Assembly: GCA_036340235.1 (NCBI GenBank)
Contig: JAYYZE010000002.1
Location: 1 to 39,742, forward strand
Direction of reading: 5' to 3'
Length of the DNA stretch: 39,742 nucleotides
DNA from: GCA-2862585 sp036340235
Lineage (GTDB): Bacteria; Bacteroidota; Bacteroidia; Flavobacteriales; UBA7312
The position numbers were made by a program, and so were the translations under genes. Position 1 is the first letter of the stretch. Each line of letters begins with the position of its first letter. The notes beneath the pieces are model-generated. The model did not search any database and was not told where the DNA came from. It saw only the letters and a program-made list of their open reading frames with translations. Below are positions 33,337 through 39,742 of the stretch, in pieces.

Positions 33337-36300
33337 ATGAGATTAGCATTTATAATCATTTTTATATCGGCTTTTTTGAATGTTTTTTCACAAGCCCCAT
33401 CCAACTTTAACTTCACAACCACACCGTCTTATGGTACCTTTTTAGGAACTGTACAAATTGACGGCTTCAATGCTGATTCAGAAGACTGGATTGCTGCATT
33501 TGACGAAACGGGTGTATGCGCTGGCGCTTCACAAATTTCGTTTTATGAAAATCAATCTAAAATTGTGCTTACTATCTATGGTGATGACGCTACTACTACG
33601 ATTGACGACGGAATGTCTAATAATGAGTCTTTTACATTGATTTTATTTGACTCCTCTGAAAACCAATACTACACTTATCAATCAACTCAAAACACTGTCT
33701 TTTTCGAAAATTGGCAGAATACAAATGGTGGGTTAATTCCTGGCTATGATGATCTTGAGCAAACATATAATTTCATTGTCAGCTCAGGTGTTTCTTTAAG
33801 TCTTACCGACACTATTTATTGTTCAAATGAAACCTCCTTTGATTTTGAGGGGGGGATGCCTGAAGGAGGAAGTTATTACATTGAAAATGAGTTAGCTGAC
33901 TTATTACTTTCGTCTCAAAATATATTCCCCGGATTCTATGAGGTGGTATATGTCTTCGAAGACCAAAGTGCGTCACAGAATATCTATATTGTTTCAACGC
34001 CTGTAATAAATATCACTCAATCCAACGAAAGTGTCACAGTATCGTTTGATCCCGTTTTGAACGTTGATCAATATAAGTTTAGATACCGTGAACAGGGTAC
34101 TAGTCTATGGAATGAAGTGACTATTGGCGCAATAGATGGTGTCGAAACCTCTGAGTCATCTGTTACAATTGCTGATTTAACAGTCTGTACAGACTATGAA
34201 ATACAAACAAAACTATACGCTACAGATCAATGTGAAACTGACTGGTCAGGCTCTACATTTTTTTCTTTAGACTATTTCTTATCAACAAGTATTTCTGGAT
34301 GCGATTCATTACTCGTTGAGGGAGAATACAAATATGAAAGTGGTATTTACACTTATGAATACCAAGGTGTCAATCAATGTGATAGTATTTTAGAATACAA
34401 TATTAACATCAACAATTCATACAATAACCCCACGGAGGTTGTTACTAGCTGTGACAGTTATTTTTGGAATGGGGAAGTTTACAATCAAAGTGGAGTGTAT
34501 TTTGTTAATAACCCAACCTCATCAGGATGTGACTCTACAGCAACCTTGGCCTTAACTATTTTTAACTCGTCTTCTAATACAGAAACCGTGGCTGCTTGTG
34601 AAAGCTATTTTTGGAATGGACAGTTGTACACTCAAAGTGGTGTTTATTCATTTATTAGTGTTAATACTAATGGTTGTGATTCAATAACGACTCTCGACCT
34701 TACCATATATAATGCGACAACTTCTACAGAAAATGTGGTGGCTTGCGACGAATACTTTTGGAATGGTCAACTTTACTTTCAGAGCGGGACCTATACGTTT
34801 AATGGTACTAACTCTTTAGGTTGTGACTCTGTAGCTACTCTTAATTTAACTATTTCTAATTCCTCGACAGTTTCTGAAATTGATACTACTTGCGATAGCT
34901 ATTTTTGGAATGGCGAGACTTATACTAGCAGTGGTATTTATTCTTATGAAACGACTAATAGTGCTGGCTGCGATTCTACGGTTTATTTAATTCTTACTTT
35001 AAACAATTCCTACAATTCTATTGAAACGGTTTCAACCTGTGAAAGCTACCCTTGGAAAGGGCAATTATACACTCAATCGGGGGTTTATACAAGTCAACTT
35101 TTTAATAATGTTGGGTGCGATTCTGTAAGCACTTTAAACCTTACTATAAACGAAGCCACCTCCTCTTTTGAAGAAGTGGTTTCTTGTTTTAGCTTTGAAT
35201 GGAACAATCAAACTTATAGTGAAAGTGGAACTTATACTTACGAAACGGTTAATAGTAACGGCTGTGATTCTGTCGCCACACTTTCTCTCACTATTATCAA
35301 TTCAAATTCTACCACAGAGTCTTTCACCTCTTGTGAGGCTTTCACTTGGAACAACGGCATAACATACACAGAAAGTAATGATTCTGATTTTTACATTGTC
35401 TATGGACCAGACTCTTTGTGTGGAGATACGTTTTTTCTAAACTTAACTATTCTAAACCCTACATTCGGTAATGATAATCAAGTTCACTGCGAGAGCTATA
35501 CTTGGATAGACGGAGTTACCTACACCGAATCGAATAATAGTGCCACCTTTACTCTTACTAATAGCGTCGGTTGTGACTCTATAGTCACGCTTGACTTGAC
35601 CATTTTAGAACCGACAAACAGTACAGACACACAAACCCATTGCGAAAGCTATACTTGGATTGATGGAGTTACCTACACCGAATCGAATAATAGCGCCACT
35701 TTTGTACTTACCAATAGTGCCGGATGTGATTCTTTGGTAACCCTTGATTTAACCATTTTAAACGCTACTAATGGGACTGATTCTCAAGCCCATTGCGATA
35801 GCTATACTTGGATCGACGGAATTACCTATACCGAATCGAACAATGATGCTACTTACACCCTGATCAATAGTGCCGGATGTGATTCTGTGGTAACACTTGA
35901 CTTAACCATTCTAAACGCTACAAGTGGAACAGACACCCAAACACATTGTGATAGCTATACTTGGATTGATGGAATTACGTACACAGAATCCAACAACTCA
36001 GCTACTTACACCCTGATCAATAGTGTGGGATGCGATTCCATTGTAACAATCGACTTAAGTATTATTAACTCTACTAACTCAACCGACAATCAAACACACT
36101 GCAACAGCTACACTTGGATTGATGGAATTACGTACACAGAATCCAACAATACGGCTACACAAGTTTTTACTAACAGTGAAGGGTGTGACTCTTTAATCGT
36201 TTTGAACTTAACCATTGTTGATACTTCATTAGTTATTGACTCCCAAATCCATTGCGACAGTTATACCTGGACTGATGGATTTACGTACACCACGTCAAAT

Positions 36301-39300
36301 AACACAGCAACCCAAGTATTTTCTAACAGCGCGGGCTGTGATTCTACTATTTTATTAGACTTGACTATTTTGGATTCTTATGTTGAAACCGATACACAAA
36401 TTCAATGTGATAGTTTCACCTGGATTGACGGAAACACATACACTGAATCTAACAACACGGCTGTTTTTGTGTCTAATTATTTAGATAAATGGAATGTTGC
36501 CAATGGTGACACTACCAACTGGCTTCCGTTTGGTGCTAATCTTATCTCAAATGACAATGATGCTGTGAAAATTACTGGAAATGGGAGCTCCAGCTTAGGG
36601 GCGAGAATTTTCCTCAATGAAACTAATTTAATAGAAAGCTTAGAACTAAATAAAAATTATGTTTTGAGCGCTAAAATAAAAACATCTGACGCTGTTAACG
36701 TCAGCGTTAATGATGGGGTAAGCCCCAATAGCGCTTCTGCTATTTTAGTGACAAGCTCTGAATACGTTTCTATTTCTGTCCCTTTTGTTGCTTTTAGCGA
36801 AACAAGTGCCTATTTGTATTTGTCTTCTTTCTCTAACAATGAAATGGCTCACATAAAAGATATCTCTTTAGTTGAAGTAGATGAGTCTGGACAAGTATTT
36901 GCATGTGATACAACAATATTATTGGACCTAACTATTATTAATTCAGTCATCACAACTGATACTCAAGTTCATTGCGACAGCTACACTTGGATAGACGGAA
37001 TTACCTATAATGAGTCTAATAACACAGCTACACAAGTATTGACTAATAGCGTTGGCTGTGATTCAATTGTAACCTTAGACTTAACCATTTTAAATTCGTT
37101 TATTGAAACCGACATACAGGTTCATTGCGACAGCTTTACATGGATCGACGGAATTACCTACACAGAATCCAACGCCTCGGCTACTTTTGTGTCTAATCAT
37201 TTAGAAAAGTGGAACACCCCTAGCGGAGATGCTAGCAATTGGCTTGCTTTTGGGACTAATATTATTACTGAAGAAAACGACGCTGTGAAAATTACGGGAG
37301 ACGGTAGCTCTTCATTGGGTGCGCGTGTAATTTTTAATCAAAACAACTTAGCAGAAAGCTTAGTACTCAATAGCAACTACATACTTACCGCTAAGGTTAA
37401 AACCTCAAACGCTGTAAATGTAAGCGTTAACGACGGAATAAGCTCTAATAGTGCTTCTTCTATTTTGGTGACTAGCTCTGATTACGTCTCTATTTCTTTT
37501 CCTTTTGTCGCTTATAGCGAAACAAACGCCTATCTGTATTTATCCTCTTTTTCTAATAACGAAACAGCTCATGTAAAAGATATTTCAATTGTTGAGGTGG
37601 ATGTGAATGGTCAAATTATTTCGTGTGACACAACCATCATATTGGATCTAACAATTATTAATTCAACCACCGGAACCGACACCCAAGTACACTGTAATGA
37701 ATATACTTGGATGGATGGAGTTACCTATACAGAGTCTAATAACACCGCTACCCACGTTTTGACCAATAGTGTGGGTTGCGACTCCATTGTAACGCTAGAT
37801 TTAACTATTCTAAACGCTACGAGCGGAATTGACAATCAAACCCACTGCGACAGCTACACTTGGATAGACGGAATTACCTACACCCAGTCCAATGATAGCG
37901 CCAATTTTGTTCTTACTAATAGTGTGGGCTGCGACTCCATTGTCACGCTCGACTTAACCATTCTAAACGCTACAAGTGGAACAGACACCCAAACACATTG
38001 TGATAGCTACACCTGGATTGATGGAATTACCTACACCGAATCAAACAATAGTGCTACTTTTTTACTAACAAATAATGCTGGCTGTGACTCGCTAGTCACG
38101 CTCGACTTAACCATTCTAAACGCTACAAGTGGAACGGACACCCAAACACACTGCGATAGCTATACTTGGATAGACGGAATTACCTACACCGAATCAAACA
38201 ACACAGCGACATATGTTTTAAGCAACAGCTTGGGTTGTGACTCTATCGTAACACTAAACCTTAGCATTTTGAACGCCTCTGCCGGCGTAGAGGTTGACAA
38301 TCAATTACATTGCTACAGCTATACTTGGGTGGATGGTAATGTGTATAATTCTTCAAACAACACCGCTACATACACTTATACAAATAGTGTGGGCTGCGAC
38401 TCCGTCGTAACGCTAAACCTTATCATTTCAGAATCGTCTAATAGTGTGGACACACAGGTTCACTGCGACAGTTTCACATGGCTTGATGGTATCACCTATA
38501 CAGAATCTAATAATTCAGCTACATTTATTAGTTACCAACACGAAAAGTGGAACTTGGCTAACGGCGATACCAGTCAATGGTTAACATTTGATTCATCAAC
38601 GAATGAAATTACGCAAGATGGTGATGCCGTAAAAATTATTGGTGATGGCAGTTCTATATTTGGAGGGAGAATTTTATTAAATGAAAATACGTTAATAGAG
38701 AATCTTACATTAGGACAAAACTATTTGTTAACAGCCAAAGTAAAGACATCTTCATCGGTTGGATTGACGGTCAACGATGGGCTCAACACAAATTCTGATC
38801 TCGCTGTTGTTGTTGAAAGCACAGACTATACATTAATTAATTTTCCTTTTGTAGCATACAGCGAAACAAGTGCGTTTCTTTATCTAACTATGTTTTCTGA
38901 AAATGAAACGGCTCACATAAAAGATATTTCCATTATTGAAGTTGATGAAAATGGGACATTCATTTCGTGTGACTCTGTAATAACTTTAGACCTAACTATT
39001 CTAAACGCTACAAGTGGAACGGACACCCAAATACACTGCGATAGCTACACTTGGATAGACGGTATTACCTACACCCAGTCCAATGATAGCGCCACATTTA
39101 TACTTACCAATAGTGTGGGTTGTGACTCTGTTGTCACCCTCGAATTAACCATTCTAAACGCAACAACTGGAACAGACACCCAAACCCATTGTGATAGCTA
39201 CACATGGATTGATGGGATTACCTACACTCAATCTAACGATAGCGCCACCTTTGTGCTAACCAATAGTGCAGGCTGCGACTCAATTGCTACCCTCGACTTA

Positions 39301-39742
39301 ACTATTCTAAACGCAACAATTGGAACAGATTCTCAAATACATTGTGACAGCTACACGTGGATAGATGGAATTACATATACCGAGTCTAATGATAGCGCCA
39401 CCCATGTGCTTACTAATGGTGTGGGTTGTGACTCTGTTGTTACCCTCGAATTAACCATTCTAAACTCAACAACTGGAACAGACACCCAAACCCATTGCGA
39501 TAGCTACACTTGGATAGACGGAATTACTTATACTGAGTCTAATGATAGCGCCACCTTTGTACTTGCCAATAGTGTTGGTTGTGACTCTGTTGTCACCCTT
39601 GATTTAACCATTCTGAACGCTACAAGTGGAACGGACACCCAAACACATTGTGACAGCTACACTTGGATAGACGGAATTACTTATACTGAGTCTAATGATA
39701 GCGCCACCTTTGTACTTACCAATAGTGTGGGTTGTGACTCTA
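33337..39742 (+). CDS. Giant repeat surface protein with nested CBM-like modules (3' partial)
   Basis: The frame is open from the ATG at 33337 to the window end: at least 2135 codons. Residues 1-19 are a signal peptide (MRLAFIIIFISAFLNVFSQ). Next come a domain with GDDATTTIDDGM (about 20-160), an Ig-like stretch (about 165-220) and a fibronectin III-like domain (about 222-312). Eight shorter WNG-type repeats follow (about 322-715), then twenty 51-residue WIDG-type units from residue 718 to the end. Units 7, 9 and 15 of this array each carry a 145-147-residue module. The end of the gene, which should hold a sorting domain, is outside the window. The repeats resemble those of the neighbouring gene at 29043, so the two are likely paralogues. 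Probable T9SS-exported adhesin; function inferred. Confidence 0.9.
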   Translation, partial: MRLAFIIIFISAFLNVFSQAPSNFNFTTTPSYGTFLGTVQIDGFNADSEDWIAAFDETGVCAGASQISFYENQSKIVLTIYGDDATTTIDDGMSNNESFTLILFDSSENQYYTYQSTQNTVFFENWQNTNGGLIPGYDDLEQTYNFIVSSGVSLSLTDTIYCSNETSFDFEGGMPEGGSYYIENELADLLLSSQNIFPGFYEVVYVFEDQSASQNIYIVSTPVINITQSNESVTVSFDPVLNVDQYKFRYREQGTSLWNEVTIGAIDGVETSESSVTIADLTVCTDYEIQTKLYATDQCETDWSGSTFFSLDYFLSTSISGCDSLLVEGEYKYESGIYTYEYQGVNQCDSILEYNININNSYNNPTEVVTSCDSYFWNGEVYNQSGVYFVNNPTSSGCDSTATLALTIFNSSSNTETVAACESYFWNGQLYTQSGVYSFISVNTNGCDSITTLDLTIYNATTSTENVVACDEYFWNGQLYFQSGTYTFNGTNSLGCDSVATLNLTISNSSTVSEIDTTCDSYFWNGETYTSSGIYSYETTNSAGCDSTVYLILTLNNSYNSIETVSTCESYPWKGQLYTQSGVYTSQLFNNVGCDSVSTLNLTINEATSSFEEVVSCFSFEWNNQTYSESGTYTYETVNSNGCDSVATLSLTIINSNSTTESFTSCEAFTWNNGITYTESNDSDFYIVYGPDSLCGDTFFLNLTILNPTFGNDNQVHCESYTWIDGVTYTESNNSATFTLTNSVGCDSIVTLDLTILEPTNSTDTQTHCESYTWIDGVTYTESNNSATFVLTNSAGCDSLVTLDLTILNATNGTDSQAHCDSYTWIDGITYTESNNDATYTLINSAGCDSVVTLDLTILNATSGTDTQTHCDSYTWIDGITYTESNNSATYTLINSVGCDSIVTIDLSIINSTNSTDNQTHCNSYTWIDGITYTESNNTATQVFTNSEGCDSLIVLNLTIVDTSLVIDSQIHCDSYTWTDGFTYTTSNNTATQVFSNSAGCDSTILLDLTILDSYVETDTQIQCDSFTWIDGNTYTESNNTAVFVSNYLDKWNVANGDTTNWLPFGANLISNDNDAVKITGNGSSSLGARIFLNETNLIESLELNKNYVLSAKIKTSDAVNVSVNDGVSPNSASAILVTSSEYVSISVPFVAFSETSAYLYLSSFSNNEMAHIKDISLVEVDESGQVFACDTTILLDLTIINSVITTDTQVHCDSYTWIDGITYNESNNTATQVLTNSVGCDSIVTLDLTILNSFIETDIQVHCDSFTWIDGITYTESNASATFVSNHLEKWNTPSGDASNWLAFGTNIITEENDAVKITGDGSSSLGARVIFNQNNLAESLVLNSNYILTAKVKTSNAVNVSVNDGISSNSASSILVTSSDYVSISFPFVAYSETNAYLYLSSFSNNETAHVKDISIVEVDVNGQIISCDTTIILDLTIINSTTGTDTQVHCNEYTWMDGVTYTESNNTATHVLTNSVGCDSIVTLDLTILNATSGIDNQTHCDSYTWIDGITYTQSNDSANFVLTNSVGCDSIVTLDLTILNATSGTDTQTHCDSYTWIDGITYTESNNSATFLLTNNAGCDSLVTLDLTILNATSGTDTQTHCDSYTWIDGITYTESNNTATYVLSNSLGCDSIVTLNLSILNASAGVEVDNQLHCYSYTWVDGNVYNSSNNTATYTYTNSVGCDSVVTLNLIISESSNSVDTQVHCDSFTWLDGITYTESNNSATFISYQHEKWNLANGDTSQWLTFDSSTNEITQDGDAVKIIGDGSSIFGGRILLNENTLIENLTLGQNYLLTAKVKTSSSVGLTVNDGLNTNSDLAVVVESTDYTLINFPFVAYSETSAFLYLTMFSENETAHIKDISIIEVDENGTFISCDSVITLDLTILNATSGTDTQIHCDSYTWIDGITYTQSNDSATFILTNSVGCDSVVTLELTILNATTGTDTQTHCDSYTWIDGITYTQSNDSATFVLTNSAGCDSIATLDLTILNATIGTDSQIHCDSYTWIDGITYTESNDSATHVLTNGVGCDSVVTLELTILNSTTGTDTQTHCDSYTWIDGITYTESNDSATFVLANSVGCDSVVTLDLTILNATSGTDTQTHCDSYTWIDGITYTESNDSATFVLTNSVGCDS
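34300..35487 (+). repeat. Eight shorter WNG-type repeats
   Basis: Units of about 48-50 residues, each beginning with a C-x-S-Y-x-W-N-G pattern, then an SGxYxY stretch and a GCDSxATLxLTI strand. The first unit is degenerate and the eighth is transitional, changing to WNNGITYTESND, so the shorter type grades into the 51-residue type. Confidence 0.85.
36469..36903 (+). other. Inserted CBM-like module A (145 aa)
   Basis: Residues 1045-1189. It begins VSNYLDKWN and ends in the ISLVEVDESGQVFA strand. It has a DAVKITGNGSSSLGARI stretch and NYVLSAKIKTSDAVNVSVND, which looks like the jelly-roll of a carbohydrate-binding module (CBM4/9-like). It replaces the seven residues between the WIDG half and the GCDS half of one repeat unit. 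Confidence 0.75.
37189..37623 (+). other. Inserted CBM-like module B (145 aa)
   Basis: Residues 1285-1429, the same length as module A and very similar to it (VSNHLEKWN at the start, ISIVEVDVNGQIIS at the end). It occupies the same position in its repeat unit. Together with the following plain repeat it repeats the 720-bp arrangement seen around module A. Confidence 0.75.
38527..38967 (+). other. Inserted CBM-like module C (147 aa)
   Basis: Residues 1731-1877; more divergent than A and B but with the same landmarks (HEKWN, DGDAVKIIGDGSS, NYLLTAKVKTSSSVG, VAYSETSAFLYL, ISIIEVDENG). It sits at the same place in its unit and ends in a CDSVITLDLTIL second half. Confidence 0.75.

Larger units (their letters stand above)
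35488..39742 (+). repeat. Twenty WIDG-type 153-bp repeats (array runs off the window)
   Basis: Cys-to-Cys distances are 153 bp throughout, except one 159-bp unit at 38152 and three units enlarged by modules (567, 567 and 573 bp). The consensus is HCDSYTWIDGITYTESNN, then SATFVLTNSVGCDS, then VTLDLTILNATSGTDTQT. Conserved Cys are 28 residues apart. Several units are nearly identical in nucleotide sequence. Confidence 0.9.

Noticed and set aside
35168..35362. Separate 64-codon ORF in another frame
   Set aside because: It lies inside the long open frame from 33337 and has no signal or promoter of its own.
31443..39742. Possible CRISPR or non-coding satellite array
   Set aside because: The repeats are 153 bp without constant spacers, stay in one reading frame and vary mostly in a protein-like way.

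Overview
The window is a stretch of a low-GC Bacteroidota chromosome, most likely Flavobacteriales and possibly marine. The evidence is a gldH gliding-motility lipoprotein gene, a type B T9SS (CHU_C-like) C-terminal sorting domain, the holB-ricT-gldH-pbp1A gene order, and repeated Bacteroidota-type -7 promoter boxes (TAnnTTTG) just upstream of genes. No rRNA, tRNA, CRISPR array or intact insertion sequence was seen.

Positions 1-9016 and 9028-22336 are mostly housekeeping. After the 3' end of a small Cys-rich (Kunitz-like) protein come gpsA and lysS (minus). Divergent from them are a phosphosugar isomerase, lipB, a DEDDy exonuclease and a fused dipeptide-type ABC ATPase (plus). A 490-bp gap with short repeats follows, then a long minus-strand operon read as holB, ricT, gldH, pbp1A, scoA, scoB. 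Next are pgk, cvpA, two small uncharacterised genes, a periplasmic cyclophilin and pheS. An overlapping neuA-neuB-neuC operon for a sialic-acid-like nonulosonate lies behind a FemAB/GNAT-like acyltransferase gene.

Positions 22469-28930 hold a small protein with two Cys4 knuckles and a CNNM/CorC-type membrane protein. A three-gene ABC system follows (ATPase, His-rich permease, DUF3299-like secreted protein) that looks metal-related. After it come two adjacent photolyase/cryptochrome-family genes with a near-perfect inverted repeat over their promoter, which suggests a light- or stress-controlled repair operon.

Positions 29043-39742 encode two very large secreted proteins in tandem. The first (1390 aa) has an N-terminal DUF7948/SBBP-propeller region, a PKD domain, an array of 51-residue repeats and a type B T9SS sorting domain. 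The second starts at 33337 and is still open at the window end (at least 2135 codons). It carries related repeats: first about 49-residue WNG-type units, then twenty 51-residue WIDG-type units. Three of these units have a 145-147-residue CBM-like module at exactly the same point, between the two conserved cysteines. This nested, repeatedly duplicated architecture is the most unusual thing in the window. The two proteins probably act as T9SS-exported surface adhesins or matrix proteins of a gliding bacterium. That role is inferred from domain types, not shown by the sequence.
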